A DNA stretch of 64,000 nt from Variovorax paradoxus (GCF_030811855.1 NZ_JAUSRN010000002.1:558001-622000), one strand, 5' to 3'. Numbered from the stretch's first letter, positions 26,528 to 35,374 are shown. Notes: generated by a model from the sequence alone, not told the origin. Numbers and translations: made by a program.

Positions 26528-26655
26528 GGTGCTTTTCGGTGCCCGGATTGTAGGCGCCGGGTGGGTCGCAGCAGGGACAAGGGCGCTCTGCCGCGCCCCC
26601 TATCATCGCCTCGCAATCATTGCCCACCCCCGACCGATTCAAAGGAGACCCGAGC

Positions 26656-27642
26656 ATGCACGCATGGCTTTGCGAAAACCCCACTGGCGTCGACGCGCTG
26701 ACCTGGAAAGAACTGCCCACACCAACGCCGGGTCCGGGCCAGGTGCTGATCGAAATAAGAGCCGCGAGCCTCAATTTTCCCGATCTGCTGATCGTTCAGA
26801 ACAAATACCAGATGAAGCCGCCACTGCCTTTCGTGCCGGGCTCCGAATACGCTGGCGTCGTTCAGGCGGTGGGCGAAGGTGTGACGCATCTCAAGGTCGG
26901 ACAAAACGTTGCGTGCCTCTCGGGCACCGGCGGATTTGCAACGCATACATTGGCACCCGCTGCGTTGTGCATGCCGCTGCCTGAAGGCTTCGGCCACGTC
27001 GATGCGGCGGCATTCATCATGATTTATGCCACCTCATGGCACGCATTGATGGATCGCGCTCAATTGAAAGCCGGCGAAACGGTTCTGGTGCTCGGCGCTG
27101 CCGGGGGCGTGGGCACCGCGGCCATCCAGATCGCAAAAGCGGCGGGCGCCAAAGTAATAGCAGCCGCTTCGACTGACGAGAAATGCGAGCTCTGCCGCTC
27201 CATTGGCGCCGACGCCACCATCAACTACACGACGCACGCACTTCCAAACGGGTTTCGCGATGCCATCAAGGCCGCGACCGACGGCAAGGGCCCCGATGTG
27301 ATTTACGATCCCGTGGGCGGCGATTTCGCCGAGCCGGCATTTCGCTCGATTGGCTGGCGCGGCCGCTATTTGGTCGTTGGCTTTGCCTCGGGCCCGATTC
27401 CTTCGCTGCCATTGAATCTGACGCTGTTGAAAGGCGCTTCGCTGGTCGGTGTGTTCTGGGGCGATTTCGCCAAGCGCGAGCCCAAGGCCAATGCACAAAT
27501 GATGGCCGAATTGGCCCACTGGTACGGCCAGGGAAAGATCAAGCCGGTGATCGACAGCACCATGCCGATGGCGCAATTGAAGGCGGCCTACGCCCACATG
27601 GGCTCGCGCGGCGTCAAAGGAAAACTCGTGATGGTGAACTGA
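26656..27642 (+). CDS. Zinc-free MDR alcohol dehydrogenase / NADPH:quinone oxidoreductase
   Basis: A 328-residue medium-chain dehydrogenase/reductase. The GroES-like N-terminal half has PGPGQVLIEIRAASLNFPDLL and VPGSEYAGVVQAVGEGV. The nucleotide-binding half has VLVLGAAGGVGTAAIQIAKAAGAKVIA (about 141-167). Zinc-ligand cysteines of alcohol dehydrogenases are absent, placing it with quinone or enone reductases that use NADPH. The ATG at 26656 has AAAGGAGA upstream. It is divergent from surE and ends at a bidirectional terminator shared with the H-NS-like gene. The physiological substrate is not evident. Confidence 0.9.
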   Translation: MHAWLCENPTGVDALTWKELPTPTPGPGQVLIEIRAASLNFPDLLIVQNKYQMKPPLPFVPGSEYAGVVQAVGEGVTHLKVGQNVACLSGTGGFATHTLAPAALCMPLPEGFGHVDAAAFIMIYATSWHALMDRAQLKAGETVLVLGAAGGVGTAAIQIAKAAGAKVIAAASTDEKCELCRSIGADATINYTTHALPNGFRDAIKAATDGKGPDVIYDPVGGDFAEPAFRSIGWRGRYLVVGFASGPIPSLPLNLTLLKGASLVGVFWGDFAKREPKANAQMMAELAHWYGQGKIKPVIDSTMPMAQLKAAYAHMGSRGVKGKLVMVN

Positions 27643-27673
27643 CGCGCCGCTGCGCCAGAGTTCTTCCTGCAAT

Positions 27674-27702
27674 AAAAAAGCCCGCGCATGCGGGCTTTTT
27701 TA
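27674..27702. terminator. Bidirectional terminator between the quinone oxidoreductase and H-NS-like genes
   Basis: AAAAAAGCCCGC and GCGGGCTTTTTT pair around a 4-base AT-centre, giving T-tracts on both strands at the convergent ends. Confidence 0.9.
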
Positions 27703-27724
27703 TGGGCAGTGCCTCAGCAGAGGT

Positions 27725-28069
27725 TCACTTGATCTCGAATTCGGACAGCGACTTGCCGGCAGCCAAAGCTTCAGTAACCCAGCGCGGCTTGCGGCCACGG
27801 CCACCGGACCAGGTTTCGCCGGTCGGGCCGCGGTATTTGGCCGCTGCCTTCGCTGCAGGAACGCCTGCACTGCGCTTGACCGGGGCGCCGCGTGCGCTCA
27901 GTTTCAAGTCAGAAGCCGTCAAGCCGTATTCGGCGATCTTTCTGCGCACATCCTCAATGACGCCAGCGCGCTCTTCGTTGCGAAGGTCTTCGGCCTGCTT
28001 GCGCAATTGCGCAATCTGCTCGTCGTACTTCTTGATCTGAGAATTGATATCGGCAAGGGTCGAAGCCAT
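27725..28069 (-). CDS. H-NS histone-like nucleoid protein
   Basis: A 114-residue nucleoid protein. Residues about 1-55 form a coiled-coil oligomerisation helix (INSQIKKYDEQIAQLRKQAEDLRNEER). The C-terminal DNA-binding domain (about 78-114) holds the core YRGPTGETWSGGRGRKPRWV, the beta/gamma-proteobacterial form of the AT-hook-like QGR motif. It binds AT-rich DNA and silences it. A basic linker lies between the domains. A good sigma70-type promoter lies upstream. No obviously foreign, AT-rich target region occurs in this window. Confidence 0.94.
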   Translation of the reverse strand: MASTLADINSQIKKYDEQIAQLRKQAEDLRNEERAGVIEDVRRKIAEYGLTASDLKLSARGAPVKRSAGVPAAKAAAKYRGPTGETWSGGRGRKPRWVTEALAAGKSLSEFEIK

Positions 28070-28100
28070 TTTTGGACTCCTGAAAATTGGAAACGGGCGG

Positions 28101-28128
28101 ATTTTAATTCAGTTCCAATTTAAAACAA
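28101..28128 (-). promoter_or_regulatory. Promoter of the H-NS-like gene
   Basis: On the minus strand TTGTTT (28128-28123) and TAAAAT (28106-28101) are 16 bases apart, about 32 bases before the start codon. An inverted repeat with AATTGGAA and TTCCAATT arms (about 28084-28120) overlaps it. Confidence 0.6.
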
Positions 28129-28338
28129 GCAGGACACGGTGAGAAAAAACCCTTGGCGCACGCGGATTCGACAGCGCGCAGCCGAAAGCTCGTTGCCACG
28201 GGCGTTTTATCGAACAAATGGAAGAAGGAGGACTCCAAGCGCCCGCAAAGCGGTAGCCGGAAATGACAACGCCGGGGCTGGCCCGGCGTAGTGGTTTTCC
28301 AAGGACGCTATTGCGCAATAGCAGTCAGGAAGAAATTT

Positions 28339-28415
28339 TGGGGTGGCTGATGGGACTCGAACCCACGACGACCAGAATCACAATCTGGGACTCTACCAGC
28401 TGAGCTACAGCCACC
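28339..28415 (-). tRNA. tRNA-His (GTG)
   Basis: A 77-base tRNA including CCA. The acceptor stem GGTGGCTG pairs with CAGCCACC including the extra G(-1):C73 pair peculiar to tRNA-His. D-arm TAGCTCAGCTGGTAGA, anticodon loop TTGTGAT (anticodon GTG) and T-arm GGGTTCGAGTCCC are all clear. Confidence 0.97.
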
Positions 28416-28489
28416 GCAGAGCCCGCAATTGTAGCGGCAAAAATGGCCGTTTTCGCCACCCCGACTGGTTCATGCACTTGAAAATCTTC

Positions 28490-29122
28490 TCAACCCGTTG
28501 CCAACGGGCCCGCTGGCGCGGCCTCCTCGATCTTGATCGAGCCGTCCGGCCGCTCCCAGGTACCAATCAACAGGCCGCTTGCAAGCGCATGCTCGCGCAG
28601 GGCGTTGAAGACCTCATCGCGCCCCGGAGTGGCAGAAAACAACGGCGCTCCGCCAAGAGCAAAGATCTGGAAGGCATATCGGTGTGCGCCGTGCCCCGGC
28701 GGTGGATCGGGCGGCAGCCAGGCTGCTTGCAGCGCGGAATTGCGTCCGACATGCAAGCCGGCGGCACCGTCGTTGTCGCGGCTTGGAATGGCCGCCTCGT
28801 CGAGCTTGCCTTCGCTTGGTCGCAGCCCCACCACGATCGCGTGCACCAGGGGATTCGGGGTCGGCGAATCGGCGTCCTCCACCACCAGCACCAATGAGGT
28901 GGTTTCCGCCGGAAGATCGGTCCATTGCAGCGGCGGCGAAACGCCTTCGCCATCGGCGGTGTAGCGCGGCGGCAAGGGTGCATGGTCCGCGAAGGCAACG
29001 CTGGTGAGCGCGATCGATGCCATACCCTGGCGCATGCCCAGCGTATTGAAAATGATCTTGTCCAGGCCCGCGCGCATTCCATGCAACGCGTGACCGATGA
29101 CTTCTGGCAGTTTCTCGAGCAT
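28490..29122 (-). CDS. YbhB/YbcL family Raf-kinase-inhibitor-like protein
   Basis: A 210-residue protein of the PEBP fold. After an N-terminal helix (MLEKLPEVIGHALHGMRAG) the core includes PPRYTADGEGVSPPLQWTDLPAETTSLVLVVEDADSP and PPPGHGAHRYAFQIFAL, the anion-binding segments of the family. Function in bacteria is largely unknown; eukaryotic relatives bind phospholipids and kinases. The ATG at 29122 was preferred because the upstream extension is not family-like. No signal peptide is seen. It stands alone between tRNA-His and a divergent small membrane-protein gene. Confidence 0.87.
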   Translation of the reverse strand: MLEKLPEVIGHALHGMRAGLDKIIFNTLGMRQGMASIALTSVAFADHAPLPPRYTADGEGVSPPLQWTDLPAETTSLVLVVEDADSPTPNPLVHAIVVGLRPSEGKLDEAAIPSRDNDGAAGLHVGRNSALQAAWLPPDPPPGHGAHRYAFQIFALGGAPLFSATPGRDEVFNALREHALASGLLIGTWERPDGSIKIEEAAPAGPLATG

Positions 29123-29325
29123 GGCGCCGGTATAGCGCGGCGCGCCTGCGCGACCTGTAGGACGCTGCACCATGCACGGCATCGCCATCGACGGCAAAAC
29201 TACCAGACCGCGGTTTCATCAATTTGGCGAGGCTTGGCGCCTGTATTGCTCCGCTATCATCGATGCCACCTGCACCGACGGCGCAGGATCTCTATGCGCT
29301 CCCATTCACCGCCAAAGGATTTTTC

Positions 29326-29574
29326 ATGAGCATCGTCTGGACTATTCTGATCGGGTTCATCGTGGGTCTCGTGGCGCGCGCCGTCAAGCCGGGCGACGAT
29401 TCGGCCGGCTTCATCGTCACCACCCTGATCGGCATTGCGGGATCGTTGATCGTGACCTATGTCGGCCAGGCCATGGGCTGGTACACCGCGGGACAGGGTG
29501 CGGGCTTCATTGCGTCCGTGCTGGGCGCGATCGTGCTGCTGGTTCTCTACAGCCTGATCAAGCGCAAGAGCTGA
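29326..29574 (+). CDS. GlsB/YeaQ/YmgE-family stress-associated membrane protein
   Basis: An 82-residue inner-membrane protein of the transglycosylase-associated family. Three hydrophobic segments are seen (about 2-20, 27-46, 55-76), with glycine-rich motifs GFIVGLVARAVKPGDD and TLIGIAGSLIVTYVGQAMGWY. Family members are often induced by acid, osmotic or stationary-phase stress; the molecular role is undefined. The ATG at 29326 is preceded by AAAGGA and is favoured over an upstream frame to 29224. It precedes the GIY-YIG-like gene by 30 bases, so the two may be co-transcribed. Confidence 0.9.
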   Translation: MSIVWTILIGFIVGLVARAVKPGDDSAGFIVTTLIGIAGSLIVTYVGQAMGWYTAGQGAGFIASVLGAIVLLVLYSLIKRKS

Positions 29575-29604
29575 CACAGGGAGGCAGTGCGCACCGTGCC
29601 GCGC

Positions 29605-29928
29605 ATGCCAAGGGCCAAGCATCACGTCTACGTGGTCGAGCTCGACGACCGCGTCTGGAACCACGGCCGCTTCCGGCGCGCCAATCCCGGCTACCAGCTC
29701 GGCAAGCCGTTTGTGTACGTGGGAATGACCGGGCTCGACCCGGACGTACGCTTCGACAAGCACAAGGCGGGCATCCAGGCCAACAGCTTCGTGAAGGAAT
29801 TCGGCCTCCGGCTATTGCCGACCCTTTACGAACGCTACAACCCGCTGAGCTACGAGGACGCGCGATCGATGGAGGTGGAGCTCGGCATCGCGCTGCGCAA
29901 GAACGGCTACGGCGTCTGGCAGGCCTGA
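29605..29928 (+). CDS. Small GIY-YIG-like domain protein
   Basis: About 107 residues forming a probable single GIY-YIG nuclease fold. VYVVELD takes the place of the first strand and FVYVGMTG of the YIG strand. An arginine/histidine helix (VRFDKHKAG) and a late glutamate-containing helix (SMEVELGIALRK) sit where the catalytic Arg and Glu are expected. A stretch of about 19 residues is inserted between the two strands. Activity is unproved. The start is uncertain: ATG 29605 is taken, but GTG at 29596 lies better placed after a GGGAGG. Such stand-alone proteins are of unknown role. Confidence 0.7.
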   Translation: MPRAKHHVYVVELDDRVWNHGRFRRANPGYQLGKPFVYVGMTGLDPDVRFDKHKAGIQANSFVKEFGLRLLPTLYERYNPLSYEDARSMEVELGIALRKNGYGVWQA

Positions 29929-29958
29929 CATCGGCGCCCTCCCCGCGTCCGTGCTTCG

Positions 29959-30633
29959 TCAGGCGTAGGTCACCCAGCCTTCATAGGCCGGTCCATCCAG
30001 GTGCGGCAGCGTGTTGTACGTCACCAGCATGTGGCGCTTGGGCGTGAAGGCAAACTCGGTCACCGCCGTATTGCGGATGCGCAGATTGAGTTCGATCGTG
30101 GTTTCAGGGCTCGTACCCAGTACATGGCCGACAGCCGTGCTGATCGGCCCGCCACTCGACACCACCAGCACCTTGGCGCCATGGTGCCGGTCGCGAACAT
30201 GGTCGAGAGCCGTCGTCACGCCCGCCAGAAAATCAACGTAGCTCGGCATGCCGACAGGCTGCGTCTTGCCTTGCATCCAGGCACCCAGTCCGTCACGCAA
30301 GAGGCGGAAGTGATGCCGGTACATTTCGGGCGTATCGGGCTTCTCGAGCTTGCCTTCGTGAATGGTGGCAATCAACGCTTCGCTGTCGTACTCGTTGAGC
30401 CCGGGCCACGGAAGCACGTCGTTGCGCGTGAGGCCAAGCCCTTGGGCAATGCCCTCCCAAGTCTGGCGATGCCGCTTCAGCGTGCCGGTGATCACGGCAT
30501 CGAAATGCATGCGGCGTTCGCGCCAGTATTCGCCCAGGCGCGCCGACTGTTTGTGTCCGAGCTCGCTCAGGTTGTCGTAGTCGACGGCGCCGAAGCTGGC
30601 CTGGCCATGGCGCACAAGATAGAGGGTTCCCAT
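29959..30633 (-). CDS. Histidine phosphatase family protein
   Basis: A 224-residue protein of the phosphoglycerate-mutase-like histidine phosphatases. The phospho-acceptor motif LYLVRHGQASFG lies at residues 4-15, a conserved arginine follows near 60 (TGTLKRHRQTWEGI), and the second catalytic histidine region is VLVVSSGGPISTAVG, where HG is replaced by SG, so the acid/base histidine is not at the usual place. That substitution may alter or reduce activity. The ATG at 30633 begins the family N-terminus. It lies 93 bases downstream of ppiD on the same strand. The substrate is unknown. Confidence 0.85.
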   Translation of the reverse strand: MGTLYLVRHGQASFGAVDYDNLSELGHKQSARLGEYWRERRMHFDAVITGTLKRHRQTWEGIAQGLGLTRNDVLPWPGLNEYDSEALIATIHEGKLEKPDTPEMYRHHFRLLRDGLGAWMQGKTQPVGMPSYVDFLAGVTTALDHVRDRHHGAKVLVVSSGGPISTAVGHVLGTSPETTIELNLRIRNTAVTEFAFTPKRHMLVTYNTLPHLDGPAYEGWVTYA

Positions 30634-30726
30634 GCAGGCGATTCTGGCAACAAGCGCATGGTGCGCTTGTCCCACGTGCGACGGGCGCGCTGGGTCAGCG
30701 ACCCGAACGCGACATCGCGTACTACA

Positions 30727-32637
30727 TCAGCGGGCGGCTGCGGGCAGCGTGTCCGCCGGCTTCGGCACCAGGATCTCGGCCTTGAACCGTTCCTTCAGCA
30801 GGTTGTAGTAAGCGAGCTCTTCCGCTGCGGTGACCGATTGGCCGACCTGCGCGTTCTCCTGCTGCGCCTGTTCCGGGGCGGACGGCGCGCGCGGAACGAG
30901 CTTGGTGACACGCACCACGGCGTAACCCTGGGTGCCCAGGTCCACGCCCACCAGTGAGGGCAGTTTGGCCGTGTCGGCGCGCAGTGCTGCGTCGATGATC
31001 GAGATTGGCTGGTTCTGCAACTCTCGGCGCGACACCGTGACAGGCGCGCCGAACGTTGCGCCGTCGGCCTTCGCGGTCCAAGCGGCGAGCTTGGCTTCTC
31101 CCTCGGCCTTGGCCATGACCGCGGCGCGCTCGGTCACGAGTTGCGCACGGATCTTGTCCTTGACCTCTGCCAGTGGCAAAGGACGAGCAGGCGTGTATTG
31201 CGTCACGCGGCCCGACGCGAGCTGGTTGGAACCGACCTCGATCGCCTCGGTGTTCTGCTTGCGCTCCAGCGAGTCGGCCGCGAACAGCGCGTTCAGGAAA
31301 TTGCGGTTTGCCAGCACACCGGCCACGCCGGGTGCGGGCGTGCGCGCGACATTGCTTGCGGTCTGGATCGTAAGCTTCAGCTTTTCGGCCGCGGGCTTGA
31401 GACTGTCCGGCTGCTGGTAGACCGCATCGGTGAAAGTCTCCGCGGCCTTGGCGAACTCCTGCGTGGCCTGCTGCGCACGAACTTCGTTCTCGATGGTGGC
31501 GCGCACCTGTTCGAACGGCGGCACCACGGCCGGCTTGATGTCGGCAAGGCGGATGATGTGATAGCCGAACTCGGTTTCGATCACGTCGCTGATGTCGCCC
31601 TTCTTGAGCGCGAACATCGCGTCTTCGAATGGTTTGACCATTGCGCCGCGCGTCACGAAGTCGAGGTCGCCGCCCTTCTCCGCCGACCCCGGGTCTTGCG
31701 AATTCTTGCGGGCAACGTCGGCAAAGGTGGCGGGCGCCTTCTTGACTTCGGCCAGCAGCTGTTCAGCCTTGGCCTTCGCCTTGGCGCGATCGGCCGCCGA
31801 CGCGCTCGCCGGAGCGGTGATCAGGATGTGGCTGGCGCGGCGCTCTTCCTTGGTGCCGAAGCGCGCCGTGTTCTGTTCGTAGTAGGTCTTGAGATCGGCC
31901 TCGTTGACCGATATGTTCTTCTTGGCCGCCTCGATGTCGAGCACCAGGTATTCGATGCTGGCCTGCTCGGGCGACTGGAACTGTGCCGTGTGGGCCTTGT
32001 AGTAAGCCTCCACATCCGCATCGCTGACCGTCACCTTCGATGCGAAGCTTTCAGGCGTGAAGCGGGCAATCTGGATCTCGCGGCGGTCGTAGAAGGCGTT
32101 GATCGTGGCCGCGGCCAATGCGGGCGGCGTGAATGCCGTACCCGAGATACCCAGCAGCACCTGCTGCGTGGCCAGGTCGGCACGCATTGCAGCTTCGTAC
32201 TGCTCGGGGGTGCGGCCCGTCACGCGCTGGAAGGTTTCGCGGTCGAACTTGCCGTCCGGCGTACGGAACGCGGCAAGCCCTGCGTCCTGCGCAAAGATTC
32301 GCGACAGGCGCTCTTCGGAAACCGTGACGTTCGACTTGGCCGCTGCCGCAGCCAGCACGCGATCGCGCACCATGCGCTCCAGCGTGCCGTAGCGCATTAC
32401 ATCGGACTCAAGCAGCGCCGCATCGACGTTCGGCGACTGCTGCCGGATGCGGTCGGTTTCGATGCGATGCTGCGCATCCCACTCGGGCCGCGTGATGTTG
32501 TTGCCGTCGACGCGTGCAACCTTCTCGTCGCCGGAGCCCTGGTAGCGCTCCACGCCAAAAAGGACGAACGAGGGAATGATCAGCAAGAACAAGAAAATCA
32601 TGACGATCTTGTTGTACTTGCGGAAGAAATCAAACAT
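30727..32637 (-). CDS. ppiD: Periplasmic peptidyl-prolyl isomerase, PpiD type
   Basis: A 636-residue membrane-anchored chaperone. The short basic N-terminus MFDFFRKYNK precedes one transmembrane helix (about 11-29). A SurA-like chaperone domain (about 30-230) is followed by one parvulin rotamase domain (about 262-365, with RRASHILITAPAS and GGDLDFVTRGAMVKPFEDAMF and GYHIIRL). A C-terminal region of about 230 residues completes it. PpiD sits at the Sec translocon exit and helps fold secreted proteins. The order HU, tRNA-Val, ppiD on one strand matches the conserved hup-ppiD neighbourhood. The ATG at 32637 precedes the FDFFRKYNKI motif. Confidence 0.95.
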   Translation of the reverse strand: MFDFFRKYNKIVMIFLFLLIIPSFVLFGVERYQGSGDEKVARVDGNNITRPEWDAQHRIETDRIRQQSPNVDAALLESDVMRYGTLERMVRDRVLAAAAAKSNVTVSEERLSRIFAQDAGLAAFRTPDGKFDRETFQRVTGRTPEQYEAAMRADLATQQVLLGISGTAFTPPALAAATINAFYDRREIQIARFTPESFASKVTVSDADVEAYYKAHTAQFQSPEQASIEYLVLDIEAAKKNISVNEADLKTYYEQNTARFGTKEERRASHILITAPASASAADRAKAKAKAEQLLAEVKKAPATFADVARKNSQDPGSAEKGGDLDFVTRGAMVKPFEDAMFALKKGDISDVIETEFGYHIIRLADIKPAVVPPFEQVRATIENEVRAQQATQEFAKAAETFTDAVYQQPDSLKPAAEKLKLTIQTASNVARTPAPGVAGVLANRNFLNALFAADSLERKQNTEAIEVGSNQLASGRVTQYTPARPLPLAEVKDKIRAQLVTERAAVMAKAEGEAKLAAWTAKADGATFGAPVTVSRRELQNQPISIIDAALRADTAKLPSLVGVDLGTQGYAVVRVTKLVPRAPSAPEQAQQENAQVGQSVTAAEELAYYNLLKERFKAEILVPKPADTLPAAAR

Positions 32638-32717
32638 GCTTGAACACTCTTTTGGCGACGGATGTCGGGGGCGGCAATAAAAAAGGCGAACCTGTGTTCG
32701 CCTTTGCATCGGGTGGG

Positions 32718-32793
32718 TGGTGGGTGCTGAGGGGCTCGAACCCCCGACCTACGCCTTGTAAGGGCGCCGCTCTACCAACTGAGCTAAGCACCC
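32718..32793 (-). tRNA. tRNA-Val (TAC)
   Basis: A 76-base tRNA with encoded CCA. Acceptor GGGTGCT pairs with AGCACCC; D-arm TAGCTCAGTTGGTAGA, anticodon loop CTTACAA (anticodon TAC) and T-arm GGGGTTCGAGCCCC are all present. It lies between HU and ppiD. Confidence 0.97.
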
Positions 32794-32821
32794 CACCGGG
32801 AATACTCTCCGAGTCTACGTC

Positions 32822-33094
32822 TTAGTTCAGCGCGTCTTTCAACGCCTTGCCCGGACGGAACTTCGGAATCTTGGCGGCCTTGATTTTAATCGCGTCGCCG
32901 GTGCGTGGATTGCGGCCGGTGCGAGCGGCGCGTTTACCGACTGCAAAAGTGCCGAAACCGACGAGCGACACAGAGCCGCCTTTCTTGAGCGTGGTGCGAA
33001 TCGCGCCGATGGTGGATTCAAGCGCGCGCGTAGCGGCTGCCTTGGAAATATCGGCGTTTTTTGCGATGTGCTCAATCAGTTCGGTCTTGTTCAC
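32822..33094 (-). CDS. hupB: DNA-binding protein HU
   Basis: A 90-residue histone-like protein starting (M)[28 protein letters not shown] and carrying the signature [22 protein letters not shown], whose beta-arm intercalates DNA. The start is GTG at 33094: it gives the canonical first residues and has AAGGGG about 6 bases upstream. No in-frame ATG matches. HU dimers bend DNA and shape the nucleoid. It precedes tRNA-Val and ppiD on the same strand. A single HU gene is seen; whether others exist elsewhere is unknown. Confidence 0.96.
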   Translation of the reverse strand: MNKTELIEHIAKNADISKAAATRALESTIGAIRTTLKKGGSVSLVGFGTFAVGKRAARTGRNPRTGDAIKIKAAKIPKFRPGKALKDALN

Positions 33095-33309
33095 AAGGGC
33101 CCCTTGTCGAAGAAATAAAGTTTTTCGGCTTTCGTCAGCTGCGAGCTGGCCGCGAAACGACGCGACGCGCAAAGCCTGGCAGGACTGACGCCTCGGCAGC
33201 GCGCTGCCAGCGAGGATTACAACCACTGGTCTGCAGGGTGTCAATACGACACGAGGCCATGCAGATCAACGGAGCGCGCGATTTTAGGGGCGTTTCATGA
33301 AGCCGAATT

Positions 33310-34395
33310 TCAAAGGGCTTCGGCAATGGCCTTGCCGAGGTCGCTGGTGCTCGCGGTCCCGCCGATGTCGGGCGTGCGCGGTGCTCCGCTTTGGGGCGCC
33401 AGCACCTTTTCGATTGTGGATAGGATCGCGTCGTGCGCATTCTTGTGGCCCAGAAACTCGAGCATCATGGCGCCACACCAGATCTGTCCGATGGGGTTGG
33501 CGATGCCCTTGCCAGCGATGTCGGGCGCCGAACCGTGCACGGGCTCGAACAGCGAGGGCGTCGTGCGCTCGGGGTTGAGATTGGCGCTGGGCGCAATGCC
33601 GATGGTGCCGGTGCACGCCGGGCCCAGGTCGGACAGGATGTCGCCGAACAGGTTGCTCGCCACCACCACGTCGAAGAAGTCGGGCCGCTGCACGAAGTGC
33701 GCGGTGAGGATGTCGATGTGGAACTTGTCCAGCTTCACGCCCGAGTAATTCTTTGCCATCTCGGCCACGCGCTCGTCCCAATAGGGCATGGTGATCGAGA
33801 TGCCGTTCGACTTGGTGGCGCTGGTCAGGTGCTTCTTGGGGCGCGATTGTGCAAGCTCGAAAGCGAACTTGAGCACGCGGTCAACACCCACGCGCGACAT
33901 CACCGTTTCCTGCACCACGATTTCGCGCGGCGTGCCTTCGTACATGCGCCCGCCGATGCTCGAATATTCGCCTTCGGTGTTTTCCCGCACGATGTACATG
34001 TCGATCTCGCCGGGCTGGCGTGGCGAGCCGTCGCGCCGCACCACGGGGGCCGTGATGCCGGGCATCAGCCGCGCGGGGCGCAGGTTGATGTACTGGTCGA
34101 ATTCGCGGCGGAACAGGAGCAGTGAGCCCCAGAGCGACACGTGGTCGGCAATTTTCTCGGGCCAGCCGACCGCGCCGAAATAAATCGCGTCGTGCCCGCC
34201 GATCTGGTCCTTCCAGTTGTCGGGCAGCATCTTGCCGTGCTTCTCGCAGTAATCCCAGCTCGAAAAATCGAAGTGGTCGAACTTCAGGTCGATGCCGAAC
34301 TTGCGCGCCGCGGCATCCATCACGCGCAGCCCTTCGGGCATGGTTTCCTTGCCGATGCCGTCGCCGGCGATGACTGCGATTCTGTGGGTGGTCAT
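33310..34395 (-). CDS. Tartrate / D-malate dehydrogenase (TtuC/DmlA family)
   Basis: A 361-residue beta-decarboxylating dehydrogenase of the isopropylmalate dehydrogenase superfamily. N-terminal nucleotide region MTTHRIAVIAGDGIGKETMPEG; substrate residues in MYIVRENTEGEYSSIGG; metal ligands in DVVVASNLFGDILSDLGP; and the adenine loop LFEPVHGSAPDIAGKGIANPIGQI. YFGAVGWPEKIADHVSLWG is typical of tartrate/D-malate enzymes rather than LeuB. It oxidises D-malate or tartrate with NAD. The start overlaps the stop of the upstream hydrolase by 4 bases (ATGA), so the two are translationally coupled, with a LysR regulator divergent beyond. Confidence 0.88.
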   Translation of the reverse strand: MTTHRIAVIAGDGIGKETMPEGLRVMDAAARKFGIDLKFDHFDFSSWDYCEKHGKMLPDNWKDQIGGHDAIYFGAVGWPEKIADHVSLWGSLLLFRREFDQYINLRPARLMPGITAPVVRRDGSPRQPGEIDMYIVRENTEGEYSSIGGRMYEGTPREIVVQETVMSRVGVDRVLKFAFELAQSRPKKHLTSATKSNGISITMPYWDERVAEMAKNYSGVKLDKFHIDILTAHFVQRPDFFDVVVASNLFGDILSDLGPACTGTIGIAPSANLNPERTTPSLFEPVHGSAPDIAGKGIANPIGQIWCGAMMLEFLGHKNAHDAILSTIEKVLAPQSGAPRTPDIGGTASTSDLGKAIAEAL

Positions 34396-35336
34396 GATCG
34401 GATTCCTTCTTGCTGGAGCGGTGTGAAAAACTGGAGTGCCTCGGCGAGCAGCTCGCCCGGCGCTTCTTCCGGAACGTAGTGGCCGCACGGCAGTGCGCGG
34501 CCCGAAACCTGAAGTGCGCGCTCGCGCCAGAGCGCCAGCACGTCGAAGCATTTGCCCACCGCGCCGTGCTCGCCCCAGAGCACGCGAAGCGGTTGCGCGA
34601 GCCGCTGGCCGGCGGCCATCTCGGCGCGATCGTGCACCAAGTCGATGGTGGCTGAGGCGCGGTAGTCGGCGCATATGGATTCGGCCGTGCCCGGAATGCC
34701 GGCACAGCGCTCATATTCGGCCAGCACTTCGGGCGCGAAAGGCGCAAGGCCTGCGTGGCGCCCGCCCATTACGCTGCGCACGTAGCGCACGGGGTCCGAG
34801 GCGATCAGCGCCTCCGGCAGCGGCGGAGGTTGAATCAAAAAGAACCAGTGCCAGTAGGCGCGCGCAAACGCTTCGGTGGTGTTCTCGTACATCGAGAGCG
34901 TGGGTGCGATGTCCAGCAGCATCATGCGGTCAACGGCCGCAGGGTGATCCACGGCCAGTCTGTGCGCAACCCGGGCACCGCGGTCGTGGGCCAGCACGCC
35001 GAAGCGCTCGAAGCCGTGGTGCCGCATGGCGGCGAGCGCATCGAGCGCCATCTCGCGCTTGCTGTAGGCCATGTGACCCTCATCGTCCGCCGGGCGGCCG
35101 GAGTCGCCATAGCCTCGAAGGTCGAGTGCCACCACCGTGAATTGCTCGGCCAGCGCCGGTGCCACCCGATGCCAGATGAGATGTGTCTGCGGATGGCCGT
35201 GCAAGAGCAGCAAAGGGGCGCCGCGCCCGCCGATGCGGCCATGCACGCGCACGCCGTTGCGCTCGATGTCGAATTGCGGAAAGTCGAAGAATGAAGCAGT
35301 CACGCGGGCAATTGTGCGTTGCACCCGATCGGCCAT
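34392..35336 (-). CDS. Alpha/beta hydrolase resembling haloacetate (fluoroacetate) dehalogenase
   Basis: A 314-residue alpha/beta hydrolase. The nucleophile is aspartate, not serine: Asp118 in AHDRGARVAHR, with Arg119 and Arg122 as carboxylate-binding residues. The halide pocket pair His163-Trp164 is in AYWHWFFLIQP, Tyr225 in DYRAS, and the general-base His286 in CGHYVPEEAP. This set is that of haloacetate dehalogenase H-1/fluoroacetate dehalogenase. I infer a C-X bond hydrolase on a small halo-acid; activity is unproved. The start may be ATG 35336 or GTG 35303. It is coupled to the tartrate/D-malate dehydrogenase gene and divergent from a LysR gene. Confidence 0.82.
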   Translation of the reverse strand: MADRVQRTIARVTASFFDFPQFDIERNGVRVHGRIGGRGAPLLLLHGHPQTHLIWHRVAPALAEQFTVVALDLRGYGDSGRPADDEGHMAYSKREMALDALAAMRHHGFERFGVLAHDRGARVAHRLAVDHPAAVDRMMLLDIAPTLSMYENTTEAFARAYWHWFFLIQPPPLPEALIASDPVRYVRSVMGGRHAGLAPFAPEVLAEYERCAGIPGTAESICADYRASATIDLVHDRAEMAAGQRLAQPLRVLWGEHGAVGKCFDVLALWRERALQVSGRALPCGHYVPEEAPGELLAEALQFFTPLQQEGIRS

Positions 35337-35374
35337 CAAGCAACAATCAGCCAATTCATACTTTCCGATCTGGC

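Noticed and set aside
32640..32825. A 61-codon plus-strand frame across the tRNA-Val gene.
   Set aside because: It covers the tRNA and has no ribosome site or conserved look.
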